Source: an uncultured Mycoplasmatota bacterium
GTDB lineage: Bacteria; Bacillota_I; Bacilli_A; RF39; UBA660
Direction of reading: 5' to 3'
Assembly: GCA_900543675.1 (NCBI GenBank)
Contig: UQRY01000008.1
Coordinates: forward strand, 1 to 52,051
DNA: 52,051 bases
The translations under genes and the position numbers were made by a program. The notes beneath the pieces were generated by a model, which did not search any database, had not been told where the DNA came from, and worked only from the letters and a program-made list of their open reading frames with translations. This document shows, in pieces, positions 16,250 through 25,157 of the stretch (position 1 is the stretch's first letter; the number at the start of each line of letters is the position of its first letter).

Positions 16250-16729
16250 CTATACCATGTATCCTCTTTTGTTTCTATAAATTAGTTCCTGTTGGTTACT
16301 TTCTTTCTCCTCTTCCAATCTTTTTTCTTGAATATACGAGTTTCTCCACTTCTTGAATTGAGAAAACGAAAACGGGAATTTGTGATTATTCTCTTTTAAA
16401 ACCACAAGAGGTCTTGACAGGATGCATTTTTCCTCTTTCCAAGGCATAAAAAGTATTTTAACGTCCATTACTGACAAATGCTGGTACATGGCATTTTCTT
16501 CGTCTATTCCGGTATAATATTTTAAAATATGAATATCTTCAAAATGTTGGGATAAAATTTCTCTGCATTGAAAATCTCTAGTATCCACTTTCCTTCTTTG
16601 ATAATAAGAAAGAAGATAGTATAATACATTACTATTTACTAATACCCATTCGTCATCTGCCATTTTTTCTAAATCTTGATAAGTTAATGCGTTTTCTGTC
16701 CAATATTCAAATAAAGTTTTTTCTATCAT
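16250..16729 (-). CDS. Unknown protein, paralogue B of a tandem pair
   Basis: Family not recognised. The frame is open to 16777, but the third Met (about 16729), 8 nt after AAAGGAAG, gives a start that matches its neighbour (MIEKTLFEYW against MIKDRIKKWDL), so about 159 residues. Shared with the neighbour are DDEW-L-NSNV-Y-LL-YY near the N-terminus, a central EDI, and PWK-E--ILSRP about two thirds along. No signal peptide, membrane helix or known catalytic motif; the C-terminus is charged and helical. It is probably cotranscribed with paralogue A, and both sit among four prepilin genes. A role in pilus regulation or assembly is possible only by location. Confidence 0.7.
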   Translation of the reverse strand: MIEKTLFEYWTENALTYQDLEKMADDEWVLVNSNVLYYLLSYYQRRKVDTRDFQCREILSQHFEDIHILKYYTGIDEENAMYQHLSVMDVKILFMPWKEEKCILSRPLVVLKENNHKFPFSFSQFKKWRNSYIQEKRLEEEKESNQQELIYRNKRGYMV

Positions 16730-16851
16730 GTATTTTACTTCCTTTCTATCCATTAAATATCCTTTATTTTGTCCCATCTTTTTTATTCATTTACTTATAA
16801 CGAAGCACAGCGCTTTTCCCATAAATCTAATTTTCCACTTATTTTATTCAG

Positions 16852-17364
16852 TTAGTATAAAGTTTTTTTCTTTTGGTGTTTTTTATTTATTTCCCATGGT
16901 TTCACAATACCTGAACTTCTTTTTTCCTCTTCTTGATCTATTTTTTTTCGCTGTTCTACTAAAAAAGCATGGTATTTTATTCTTAATTCTGGCAATTTGG
17001 ACGGAGGAAACGGTATTCTCTGTTCCAAATCTCTAAAAATTACATATGGTCTTGATAAAATTCGTTCTTCGTTTTTCCATGGAGATAAAACTATTTTCGC
17101 TACTCCGACAGGAATATGGTAGAAAAACGCACCTTCTTCATTTCTATGTGCACCAAAGCCGATCACATTAATATCTTCACTATATTGCGTTAATACTTCT
17201 AGATTTTTTCTTTCCTCTGAATCTAACGGATGACCATGATAGTAGGCAAGAAGAGAGTAAACAACATTACTGTTGATTAATATCCACTCATCATCGTTCA
17301 TTCTTTTTAATTCTTGGTAGGTTAGTTCTTGTAAGTCCCATTTTTTTATCCTATCTTTTATCAT
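16852..17364 (-). CDS. Unknown protein, paralogue A of a tandem pair
   Basis: 170 residues, homologous to the gene directly downstream at roughly a third identity by eye. Conserved blocks: LTYQELKRMNDDEWILINSN at the start, YSEDINVIG, and PWKNEERILSRPYVIF. Cytosolic, with a Lys/Glu-rich C-terminal helix. The pair duplicated long ago, since the middle regions have diverged. No family is recognised. Position between prepilin genes 17499 and 15471 on the same strand suggests a shared biology but does not prove it. Confidence 0.7.
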   Translation of the reverse strand: MIKDRIKKWDLQELTYQELKRMNDDEWILINSNVVYSLLAYYHGHPLDSEERKNLEVLTQYSEDINVIGFGAHRNEEGAFFYHIPVGVAKIVLSPWKNEERILSRPYVIFRDLEQRIPFPPSKLPELRIKYHAFLVEQRKKIDQEEEKRSSGIVKPWEINKKHQKKKTLY

Positions 17365-17451
17365 ATATGATTTTCTTCCTCTCTTGTCTAGATAATTTCT
17401 TTTTTAATACTATTTTTACTATATCTCATTCTCTTACTTCACGCAAGAAAA

Positions 17452-17482
17452 AATCAGAAGTACCTCTTTATTACTCCTGATT
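17452..17482 (-). terminator. Terminator of pilin 4
   Basis: AATCAGAAG (17452-17460) and CTCCTGATT (17474-17482), 9-bp stem with one mismatch, followed by a T-run on the minus strand. Confidence 0.6.
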
Positions 17483-17498
17483 CTTTTTATTATATTTT

Positions 17499-17999
17499 TT
17501 ACTGACAGACTCGAATGCTACCATTTACACCAGTAACTTCTTTAATTTGTGCATCTGTTAATGGTTGAATATTATTTTTTACATAGGTGATGCGGTCATC
17601 CTTATCTAGGTTCTCTTTCTGAGTCAAATAGACTCCTCGTTTACCACCTGTTGACATCAAATGAACATAGTAAACTAACACATCGTCTTTTCTTACTACG
17701 GCAACAAAAGAGTTCTCTTCGTCATAAGGGTTTCCGTCGGGATCACTCACTAAGTCTTCGTTATCTACACAAGCAAGATTAAGGCGAACAATTTCCCCAC
17801 TAGCTGGTTTAGAAATTTTATTTCCAATTTCGTATTTGGCCATAGATAAAAATTTCTTTGCATCAGCAACATAAGTATCTCTCCTACTCTTATCTAAAGA
17901 AGAAATTACATTAGGAATTGCGATAGTTAAAATAATGGCTAGAATAACAATAACCGCTAATAGTTCGACTAAAGTAAACCCATTTTTCTTATCTTTCAT
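17499..17999 (-). CDS. Type IV prepilin-like protein (pilin 4)
   Basis: 166 residues. Leader MKDKKNG, cleavage before FTLVELLAVIVILAI, Glu at +5, then a shorter globular domain with two cysteines (NLACVDNE and the C-terminal RVCQ) that could form the C-terminal disulfide common in pilins. YDEENSFVAVVRKDD corresponds to the SYVVIVN strand of pilins 2 and 3. It has its own near-consensus promoter and a terminator. Similarity to the other three is low outside the helix, so it is a distinct minor pilin or pseudopilin rather than another variant copy. Confidence 0.85.
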   Translation of the reverse strand: MKDKKNGFTLVELLAVIVILAIILTIAIPNVISSLDKSRRDTYVADAKKFLSMAKYEIGNKISKPASGEIVRLNLACVDNEDLVSDPDGNPYDEENSFVAVVRKDDVLVYYVHLMSTGGKRGVYLTQKENLDKDDRITYVKNNIQPLTDAQIKEVTGVNGSIRVCQ

Positions 18000-18021
18000 T
18001 TAAATCCTCCTTACTATATAA

Positions 18022-18050
18022 AGTATAGTATAAAGAGAGATTCATTTCAA
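18022..18050 (-). promoter_or_regulatory. Sigma-A promoter of pilin 4
   Basis: Minus strand TTGAAA (18050-18045), 17-nt spacer, TATACT (18027-18022), followed by AAGGAGG before the ATG. Confidence 0.8.
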
Positions 18051-18054
18051 TAGA

Positions 18055-18090
18055 AAAACTCGTCTTTTTACACTGTTTAAGACGAGTTTT
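18055..18090 (-). terminator. Terminator of the ABC exporter operon
   Basis: AAAACTCGTCTT (18055-18066) and AAGACGAGTTTT (18079-18090): a perfect 12-bp stem followed by a T-run on the minus strand. It lies just before the pilin 4 promoter and insulates it. Confidence 0.9.
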
Positions 18091-18093
18091 ATT

Positions 18094-19956
18094 CTAACCG
18101 ACATCTTCGAATTGAGAGTTATATAACGAAGCATAAAAGCCATTTTTCTTTAATAATTCTTCGTGGTTACCTTGTTCAACAATGTCGCCGTCCTTCATGA
18201 CTAAAATCAAATCAGCATTACGAATTGTCGATAGACGGTGCGCAATAATGAAGCTTGTTCTACCTTCCATTAAGTGATCCATTGCTTTTTGGATTAAGAT
18301 TTCTGTTCTCGTATCTACTGAAGAAGTTGCTTCATCTAGAATTAGAATTTGTGGATCATTTAAGATTACTCTGGCGATAGTAAGTAATTGTTTTTGTCCA
18401 CCGGAGATGTTATCAGACTCTTCGTTGATAATCATATCGTATCCATCGGGAAGAGTTCGGATAAAGTGATCAACATGGGCAGCAATTGCGGCATCTTCTA
18501 CTTGTTCATCTGTTGCATCTAACTTACCGTAGCGAATGTTTTCACGAACTGTATCAGAATAGAGCCAAGTATCTTGTAGAACCATACCGAACATACTTCG
18601 TAAATCATTACGATCAAAGTCTTTAATATTATGGCCATCTACTTTAATCGCTCCACTGTTGACATCATAGAAACGCATCAACAATTTAACGATAGTGGTT
18701 TTTCCAGCTCCGGTTGGACCGACGATTGCTACTTTCATACCAGGCTTAATATTTGCGTTAAAATCGTGAATAATCACTTGATCTGGACGATACCCAAATT
18801 TAACATGTTCGAAAGTAATGTTACTCTTCAATCCTTTAGAAGAAACTGGATGACTAACGGTAGGGGTTTCCTCCTCTTCTTCTAAGAATTCAAATACTCT
18901 TTCTGCGGCAGCCGCCATCGCTTGAAGTAGATTCATAATCTGTGCGGCTTGAGATAATGGTTGCGTAAAGCTTCTTACATACTGAGTGAATGATAAAATA
19001 TCTCCTACTTGAATTTTGTTTTGAATAACAAGCCATCCACCTAAAATAGAAACCGCAACGTAACCTAAGTTACCGATGAATGTCATAATCGGATGCATCA
19101 TCATGGATAGGAATTGACTCTTCCATGCTGAGTTATATAATGTTTTATTCATCTCTTTAAATTTAGCTAATTCTTTTTCTTCGCCATTAAATAATTTAAC
19201 GACATCGTGACCAGAATAGATTTCTTCGATTTGTCCATTTACATGTCCTAAGTATTCTTGTTGTTCAGCGAAGTATTTTTGACTCTTCTTTACGATAAGC
19301 ATTACAAAGATGAAAGAGAATGGAATAATCAATAGAGTAACTAAAGTCATTAATGGACTGATGGTAAACATCATAATGATAACACCAACTGCTAAAGTAA
19401 ACGAAGAAATTACTTGAGTTAGACTCTGATCTAAGTTTTGACTTACAGTATCGACATCGTTGGTAATACGAGATAGTACTTCACCAGTTGTCTTTGATTC
19501 AAAATATTTAAGTGGCATGCGATGAATTTTTTCTGAAATTTGTTTTCTTAATCCATAAGTAATATTCTGACTGACTCCAGCCATGATCCAACCTTGAATG
19601 TAAGAAAAAATCATACTGATTCCATATAGTCCAAGTAAAGTTAATAGTATACCCGCAATCTTATCAAATTGAATTCCTGCTGAAGTACCCGTTACTCTAC
19701 CGATTAGACCGTTATAGATCTCTGTTGTCGCATTTCCTAAGATTTTTGGACCAATAATAGAGAAAATGGCACTTCCTACTGAGAATAAAATAACTAAAAG
19801 AATAAGAATTTTATATTGAGATAAGTGCTTAAGTAGTTTTTTCATTGTTCCGCTAAAATCTTTGGCTTTTTCATAAGAGGTATTAGCACCACCGCCTGGA
19901 CCATGTCCTGGACCACGACGAGGAGATTTTGGTGTTTTTTCTGTATCTTTACTCAT
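18094..19956 (-). CDS. ABC exporter half-transporter with intact ATPase site
   Basis: 620 residues: a Gly/Pro-rich basic N-terminus, six-helix exporter domain (about 50-340), then the ATPase. Walker A GPTGAGKTT, signature ISGGQKQ, Walker B ILILDEATSSVD with catalytic Glu, and H-loop IIAHRLST are all intact. The gene overlaps its upstream partner by 8 bp, so the two should form a heterodimer like LmrCD, YfiBC or TM287/288. With the TetR gene upstream, a drug or toxic-compound efflux pump is the best guess. Substrate unknown. Confidence 0.92.
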   Translation of the reverse strand: MSKDTEKTPKSPRRGPGHGPGGGANTSYEKAKDFSGTMKKLLKHLSQYKILILLVILFSVGSAIFSIIGPKILGNATTEIYNGLIGRVTGTSAGIQFDKIAGILLTLLGLYGISMIFSYIQGWIMAGVSQNITYGLRKQISEKIHRMPLKYFESKTTGEVLSRITNDVDTVSQNLDQSLTQVISSFTLAVGVIIMMFTISPLMTLVTLLIIPFSFIFVMLIVKKSQKYFAEQQEYLGHVNGQIEEIYSGHDVVKLFNGEEKELAKFKEMNKTLYNSAWKSQFLSMMMHPIMTFIGNLGYVAVSILGGWLVIQNKIQVGDILSFTQYVRSFTQPLSQAAQIMNLLQAMAAAAERVFEFLEEEEETPTVSHPVSSKGLKSNITFEHVKFGYRPDQVIIHDFNANIKPGMKVAIVGPTGAGKTTIVKLLMRFYDVNSGAIKVDGHNIKDFDRNDLRSMFGMVLQDTWLYSDTVRENIRYGKLDATDEQVEDAAIAAHVDHFIRTLPDGYDMIINEESDNISGGQKQLLTIARVILNDPQILILDEATSSVDTRTEILIQKAMDHLMEGRTSFIIAHRLSTIRNADLILVMKDGDIVEQGNHEELLKKNGFYASLYNSQFEDVG

Positions 19957-22195
19957 TCTCTAATTCCTCCTTTGATAATTGACTAGCTGCGATTTCTTTG
20001 TAGATATCACACGATTTTAATAACTGTTTATGTGTTCCTTTTCCAACGATCTTACCTTCGTGTAGAACGATGATTTGATCGGCATGAAGGATAGTACTGA
20101 TTCGCTGGGCAACAATTAAAACAGTAGAACCCTTGGTTTCTTTATTCAATGCTTTTCTAAGCTCAGCATCCGTTTTGAAGTCTAAGGCGGAGAAACTGTC
20201 GTCGAAAATATAAATTTCTGGGTCAGTGGCTACCGCACGGGCAATCGATAAACGTTGTTTTTGGCCACCAGAGACATTGGTTCCTCCTTGAGAAATCGGT
20301 GATGAATATTTTTTGCTTTTTTCTAAAATAAAGCTTTCTGCTTGAGCGATTCTTGCTGCACGTTCAACTTCCTCATTCGTGATATCTTCTTTTCCGTAGC
20401 CAATATTCGAACGAATTGTTCCAGAGAACAAGATTCCCTTTTGTGGGACAAACCCAATCTTCGTATGTAAATCATGTAGTTTTACATCTTTGATATTTAC
20501 ACCGTCTACTAAGATTTCTCCATCTGTAACATCGAAGAAACGAGGAATCAAGTTAACTAAGGTACTCTTACCACTACCCGTTGAACCGATAAAAGCCGTC
20601 GTTTTACCAGGCTCTGCGGTAAAAGTAATATCTGTTAAGACATCTTCATCAGAATCTGGATACTTAAAGCTAACATCTTTAAATTCTACTAAGCCACCGA
20701 TTCGTTTACTAAATGATTTAGGATGTTCTGGATCTTGAACAGCTGGTTCTGTATTTAGAATGTCAGCAATACGCCCTGCAGATACATTGGCACGTGGGAA
20801 CATAATGGAGAACATAGCCACCATTAAGAAGGCCATTACGATTTGCATGGTGTATTGAATGAAAGCAAGCATATCTCCGACTTGCATGATTCCTTGATCG
20901 ATACCATGAGCACCTTTCCATACGATTAGGATACTGATCGAGTTCATGACGAACATCATGGTTGGCATAAGCATAGCCATTGCTCTGTCGACGAAAAGAG
21001 TAGTTTTTCGTAAGTTGCGGTTGGCTTCGTCGAATCTTTTTTCTTCCTTCTTTTGGTTACTAAATGCACGAATAACTGGAATTCCGTTTAGAATTTCACG
21101 GGTTACTTGGTTTAGTTTATCAATTAATTTTTGTACTTTCTTGAATTTTGGCATAACAAGTGCAAACATGAGTACCATTAATGACATAACAGCAACTACA
21201 GCTACAGCAATAATCCATGCCATGGATGAATTGGCATTCAAGGCTTTAATTACTCCACCAACACCAATGATCGGTGCATAGAATAAGATACGTAAAGTAA
21301 ATACCATTACCATTTGTACTTGTTGAATATCGTTTGTCGTACGAGTGATTAACGAAGCTACACCAAATTGTTTGAATTCAGTTGTACCAAAACTCATCGT
21401 TTTCTTGAACACATCATTTCTTAGATCTTGAGCGAGTCTTGCGGCGGTTCTGGCACCAATAAATCCGACACTGATCGTCGTTAACATACTAAGTAAAGCA
21501 ATTCCTAACATCTTAGCTCCAGAAATAAAGATGTATTTGGTTTGCATGTTGTCTGTGTTCATTCCAATTGCTTGGTATTCTGCTTTTATAGAGGCAATTG
21601 CACTTTGCGAAGCAATTGAATTTGGAAGTGAAGCAAACTGTTCATTCGCTGCTTCTCTCATTTTTTCCATTTCTTCTTCTGGCATTGCCTTTAGGATTTC
21701 TATCAAAGGCATTTCCTGCATTTCGCTAGGTAGATTTTCTTTAATTTGGGCTTCGATTTTCTTTCCTTCTTCACTATTAGCAGTTAGCATGTAGTGAATG
21801 AGTAAGGGCTCTGTCAAGTTATCTTCTAATTCTTCTTTTTCACTAGAACTAGTATCTTCTAGTAGATATAATGCTTCTTCTTCTAAAGCTGGATACTTTT
21901 TGACTAATTTTTCGTATTCTTCCTCATCTAAAGTATCTTTATCTACTAATCGGTATTGTTCTAGAATCTCGTCTTTGGTTTGATCATCGACGAAAAGTAA
22001 AACATCATCGAATTCTCCTTGTCTCATTACTTCAGGTACTGCACTTTCAATTCCCCCTTGTTGCACGCCGACATTAATAATCCGAGAAGTATAATCTGGT
22101 AGACTTAAATCACAGATAGCCTGCACGATTAAAAGGGCAATAATCAGTAAAATAGACAAGGCTGATTTTTTCAAATAACTAAATACTTTTAACAC
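19949..22195 (-). CDS. ABC exporter half-transporter with degenerate ATPase site
   Basis: 748 residues, GTG start after AAGGAG. Between membrane helices 1 and 2 it has an acidic insertion of about 160 residues (roughly 55-215), seen in some Firmicute exporters of this class. ATPase motifs: Walker A GSTGSGKST, signature VSGGQKQ, Walker B IYIFDDSFSALD with Asp replacing the catalytic Glu, and IVAQRIST with Gln replacing the H-loop His. Such a mutated site paired with an intact one is the pattern of asymmetric heterodimeric exporters. It lies between the TetR gene (1-bp gap) and its partner (8-bp overlap). Confidence 0.92.
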   Translation of the reverse strand: MLKVFSYLKKSALSILLIIALLIVQAICDLSLPDYTSRIINVGVQQGGIESAVPEVMRQGEFDDVLLFVDDQTKDEILEQYRLVDKDTLDEEEYEKLVKKYPALEEEALYLLEDTSSSEKEELEDNLTEPLLIHYMLTANSEEGKKIEAQIKENLPSEMQEMPLIEILKAMPEEEMEKMREAANEQFASLPNSIASQSAIASIKAEYQAIGMNTDNMQTKYIFISGAKMLGIALLSMLTTISVGFIGARTAARLAQDLRNDVFKKTMSFGTTEFKQFGVASLITRTTNDIQQVQMVMVFTLRILFYAPIIGVGGVIKALNANSSMAWIIAVAVVAVMSLMVLMFALVMPKFKKVQKLIDKLNQVTREILNGIPVIRAFSNQKKEEKRFDEANRNLRKTTLFVDRAMAMLMPTMMFVMNSISILIVWKGAHGIDQGIMQVGDMLAFIQYTMQIVMAFLMVAMFSIMFPRANVSAGRIADILNTEPAVQDPEHPKSFSKRIGGLVEFKDVSFKYPDSDEDVLTDITFTAEPGKTTAFIGSTGSGKSTLVNLIPRFFDVTDGEILVDGVNIKDVKLHDLHTKIGFVPQKGILFSGTIRSNIGYGKEDITNEEVERAARIAQAESFILEKSKKYSSPISQGGTNVSGGQKQRLSIARAVATDPEIYIFDDSFSALDFKTDAELRKALNKETKGSTVLIVAQRISTILHADQIIVLHEGKIVGKGTHKQLLKSCDIYKEIAASQLSKEELENE

Positions 22196-22196
22196 A

Positions 22197-22817
22197 TTAT
22201 TTCTCCTTTCTCATGACACCATATCGAATGATATCTAGTTTTTGATCATATATTTTGGCTTCTTTTTCTTGTTCTTTAGGATTCATCAAGGTATAAGCAA
22301 TAGAACTCATACTGACTAACATCACTAACGAAAAAGCTTCTAACAATTCTTCGTCAGAAGAATAACGGTATTTGTTTTTGTCAATATGAGACATCAGTTC
22401 TTGATGTTTTTTCCTAATGACTTCTTTAGGAGGCTTTAATGACATCTTTCTATCGGTAGTATATCGCATATTTAAAAACATATTCTTAAATAGTGAGTTT
22501 TCTTTCTGTAAGCAGGAAGTTAAAATGTAGGTGTGTAATTGGTGCCACGCTTGGATAAAGTCCCCTGCATTTTCATCTAAATATTTTAGAAACCGACAGT
22601 ATAATGTATAGACATGCTTTTCTAAAACATAGAAGTATAAATCTTCCTTATCTTCGAAGTACATATAGAAACTACCTCTAGAAATACCTGCATCTTGAAT
22701 AATTTGGTTAATAGAAGAGGAAAAAAAATCAACGCGAGAAAATTCTCGTTCCGCTGCTTCTATCAACGTCTTCTGTTTATCTTTGGGTAAATTCAAAAAT
22801 GTCTTAGATGGCATCAT
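22197..22817 (-). CDS. TetR-family repressor of the ABC exporter operon
   Basis: 206 residues. N-terminal helix-turn-helix with INQIIQDAGISRGSFYMYFE (about 38-57), a standard TetR signature; the C-terminal ligand domain is helical and not assignable. Two ATG codons stand in tandem after AAGGAGGTGG; the second (22814) has the better spacing. It is first in the operon and two inverted repeats in its promoter are the probable binding sites, so it should repress itself and the exporter until a ligand binds. Confidence 0.93.
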   Translation of the reverse strand: MMPSKTFLNLPKDKQKTLIEAAEREFSRVDFFSSSINQIIQDAGISRGSFYMYFEDKEDLYFYVLEKHVYTLYCRFLKYLDENAGDFIQAWHQLHTYILTSCLQKENSLFKNMFLNMRYTTDRKMSLKPPKEVIRKKHQELMSHIDKNKYRYSSDEELLEAFSLVMLVSMSSIAYTLMNPKEQEKEAKIYDQKLDIIRYGVMRKEK

Positions 22818-22828
22818 CCACCTCCTTA

Positions 22829-22880
22829 TGACAATCTGTCATACCTATACATTATATGCTGACAAGTTGTCATATGTCAA
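22829..22880 (-). promoter_or_regulatory. TetR promoter with two operators
   Basis: Minus strand TTGACA (22880-22875), 18-nt spacer, TATAAT (22856-22851). Operator 1, TGACAAGTTGTCA (22860-22872), lies inside the spacer; operator 2, TGACAATCTGTCA (22829-22841), lies between the start point and the ribosome binding site. Both have the half-site TGACA-N3-TGTCA, and their centres are 31 bp apart, about three helix turns, so two dimers could sit on one face. Confidence 0.8.
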
Positions 22881-22887
22881 GAAAAAA

Positions 22888-22914
22888 AGATAAGAATTTT
22901 TTAAGTTCTTATCT
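22888..22914 (-). terminator. Terminator of the BspA-type gene
   Basis: AGATAAGAA (22888-22896) and TTCTTATCT (22906-22914), 9-bp stem; minus-strand T-run follows. It overlaps the stop codon. Confidence 0.85.
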
Positions 22915-24961
22915 AACTTGAAATAATGACGTTTCCCTTACCTGCTCCCAACTTTTCTTGGACAAAGGCTTGAGCTGAACTATCTTTAACCATAATTTGA
23001 ATTGTCGTCGGTACATTGGTAAACATGTTTGTATTTACGGTTACTTGATTAAAAACAAAGTTCTTGATGTTGAGGTTTTGTAAGCTTTTACAATTTAAGA
23101 AAATACTTCCCATATCGGTTACCTTTGAGGTGTCAAAAGTACTTAAATCTAGTGTTTCTAAACGATTACAGCTGGTAAACATTCCATTCATGTTCTCTAC
23201 ATTTGTAGTTACAAAGTTATTAAGGACTAAATTCGTTAATTGATTACAGTTGTAGAACATAAGTTTCATTGTTTTTACACTACTTGTATCTAGGAAGCTT
23301 AAATCTAAAGTAGTGAAACCAACACAATTATAGAACATAGAACCCATATCGGTTACATTAGAAGTATCGAAGTTACTCATTTGTAGGGAAGTTAATTTCC
23401 GACAATTATAGAACATTGAATTCATATTGGTTACTTTTTCAGTATTAAAGTTTTCTAAATTCAATTCTGTTAGACTACTACAGTTAGCGAACATATACTC
23501 TAATCCTGTTACTTGATTGGTAGTAAAGCTACTGACATCGATCGAAGTTAGGCTACTACAACCTGAAAACATAGAGAACATAATCTTTGCGCTAGTGGTA
23601 TTAAAATGAGAAACGTCTATTGAGGTTAGTTTACTACATCCGTAAAATAGATAGCCTAAATCGGTTACTTTAGAAGTGTCAAAATGACTGATATCAAGAC
23701 TAGTCAAATTACTACAGCCGTAGAATAAACTTCTCATATCGGTTACTTTCGAGGTATTAAAATGACTAACATCTAAGGTATCAAGGGAACTACACCCCAT
23801 AAACATATACGTCATATTGGTGACATTAGAAGTATCGAATTTAGAAACATCTAAGCTCTTTAAATTAGTACAGTCTTTGAACATAACAGCCATCGTGGTT
23901 ACTTTAGAGGTGATAAAACTAGAAAGATCAACTTCAGTTAAGTTCGTACAATTTCTAAACATGTAGCTGAGGTCTAAGACATTGGTTGTATCAAAGTGAC
24001 TGAGATCTAAAGAAACTAAATGACTACATTCATTAAACATAGATTTTAAGGTATTAGCTTTAGATGTATTTACATACTCGAGTCCCTCTACGGATTGTAA
24101 GTTAGAAAATTGATAAAATAGATACAAACCACTTTCTAAATAAATTTCGTCATTGCCTTGAATATATAAAGTATAGGTTGGTGTATCTGTTTCTGTTGTT
24201 GATACTAAATAGGCCATACAATTGCCATCATTGTTGGTCGACACATCCCATTCCTCTACTTTTTCTGTTGGTGGATTTAAACGATTTTGGAAGATGATTT
24301 TCGTTATAGAATCTCGATAAGCATAAAAAAGTTCTGTCGAAGTATCGCTATTTCTTTCTCTTAACATCGATAACTTAGAGGTAGGTTCTTGTTTTTCTAA
24401 AGTTTCTACTTGAACTTTCATCGAAAGATTGATATTTTGGTCTTCATTTTGGGGATATCCGGTTTCTTGTAACCATATTTTTAATAGATAATGCGCTTGA
24501 TTTCCTGCTTCTAAGACTAGGTTATTCTTTAATACAAAGGTGTCATCTCCACTTAAGTAGCCATATTCCGAAGAGAAGCTTCCTGCTTTTACGAGTGAAG
24601 TTTCCGTATAACTACTATCGGTAGTATAAAGTGCCCATTTTAGATTTGAAGAAAAGGTGTCCATATTATTCTTGGTTAACGAAATATCTACAAAACTAAT
24701 TGTATAGTGGGCATCTAATGTTCCGTTATTGTTAATGGTAAATTGATGAATCTTGGCATTTTCTTCCTCACTTGGCAAAATACTTTCTCCTTGAATGTCT
24801 TGCCCCGTCTCATAAAGAATACTTAGTGTACCACTTTCTACTACTTGTTGTTCTGATTGACCAGTTGCGGTGAAATAGGCGTAACTTGCACCTAGTGTTA
24901 CGAAAATAATTCCTAATAGAAAGAGCATTAACCCTATTTTTTTATTATTTGTCTGTTTCAT
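22913..24961 (-). CDS. Secreted SipW/TasA-type domain fused to BspA-like leucine-rich repeats
   Basis: 682 residues. The signal peptide ends in LGASYAYFTATGQSEQQVVE, the pattern of SipW-dependent proteins such as TasA and camelysin. Residues about 30-200 match the whole of the protein encoded at 41201-41767. From about 290 to 653 there are 14 repeats of 26 residues, for example LTSLDISHFDTSKVTD plus LGYLFYGCSK: the DUF285/BspA class of bacterial leucine-rich repeats. The last repeat is irregular, and no LPXTG or membrane anchor follows. BspA proteins mediate adhesion. Attachment through the TasA-like domain, which can polymerise, is an inference. It has its own sigma-A promoter and terminator. 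Confidence 0.9.
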   Translation of the reverse strand: MKQTNNKKIGLMLFLLGIIFVTLGASYAYFTATGQSEQQVVESGTLSILYETGQDIQGESILPSEEENAKIHQFTINNNGTLDAHYTISFVDISLTKNNMDTFSSNLKWALYTTDSSYTETSLVKAGSFSSEYGYLSGDDTFVLKNNLVLEAGNQAHYLLKIWLQETGYPQNEDQNINLSMKVQVETLEKQEPTSKLSMLRERNSDTSTELFYAYRDSITKIIFQNRLNPPTEKVEEWDVSTNNDGNCMAYLVSTTETDTPTYTLYIQGNDEIYLESGLYLFYQFSNLQSVEGLEYVNTSKANTLKSMFNECSHLVSLDLSHFDTTNVLDLSYMFRNCTNLTEVDLSSFITSKVTTMAVMFKDCTNLKSLDVSKFDTSNVTNMTYMFMGCSSLDTLDVSHFNTSKVTDMRSLFYGCSNLTSLDISHFDTSKVTDLGYLFYGCSKLTSIDVSHFNTTSAKIMFSMFSGCSSLTSIDVSSFTTNQVTGLEYMFANCSSLTELNLENFNTEKVTNMNSMFYNCRKLTSLQMSNFDTSNVTDMGSMFYNCVGFTTLDLSFLDTSSVKTMKLMFYNCNQLTNLVLNNFVTTNVENMNGMFTSCNRLETLDLSTFDTSKVTDMGSIFLNCKSLQNLNIKNFVFNQVTVNTNMFTNVPTTIQIMVKDSSAQAFVQEKLGAGKGNVIISS

Positions 24962-24985
24962 TTTACACTCTCCTACTTTATATTC

Positions 24986-25014
24986 AGTATAAAGCTTTTT
25001 TAGATGAGAGTCAA
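24986..25014 (-). promoter_or_regulatory. Sigma-A promoter of the BspA-type gene
   Basis: Minus strand TTGACT (25014-25009), 17-nt spacer, TATACT (24991-24986). Confidence 0.8.
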
Positions 25015-25057
25015 TTTATATTCGCGTATGTTGGGGAAACTCTTTTATCATGAAAAA

Positions 25058-25083
25058 ACTATTCTTATCTTTCTAAGAATAGT
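25058..25083 (-). terminator. Terminator downstream of the SOD gene
   Basis: ACTATTCTTA (25058-25067) and TAAGAATAGT (25074-25083), perfect stem, loop of 6, minus-strand T-run. Confidence 0.85.
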
Positions 25084-25157
25084 CATTTTATTTATAAACG
25101 ATGTTCAAAAGAAATAGATAGAAATATCATATGGATTAATGAAGTATTTAGGCTCTA

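Noticed and set aside
20490..21983. Plus-strand open frames opposite the ABC exporter gene
   Set aside because: They mirror the codon pattern of the exporter on the other strand and lack ribosome binding sites.
23000..24100. Regularly spaced repeats resembling a CRISPR array
   Set aside because: The roughly 78-bp period is the coding of 26-residue leucine-rich repeats in one open frame, with variable codons.
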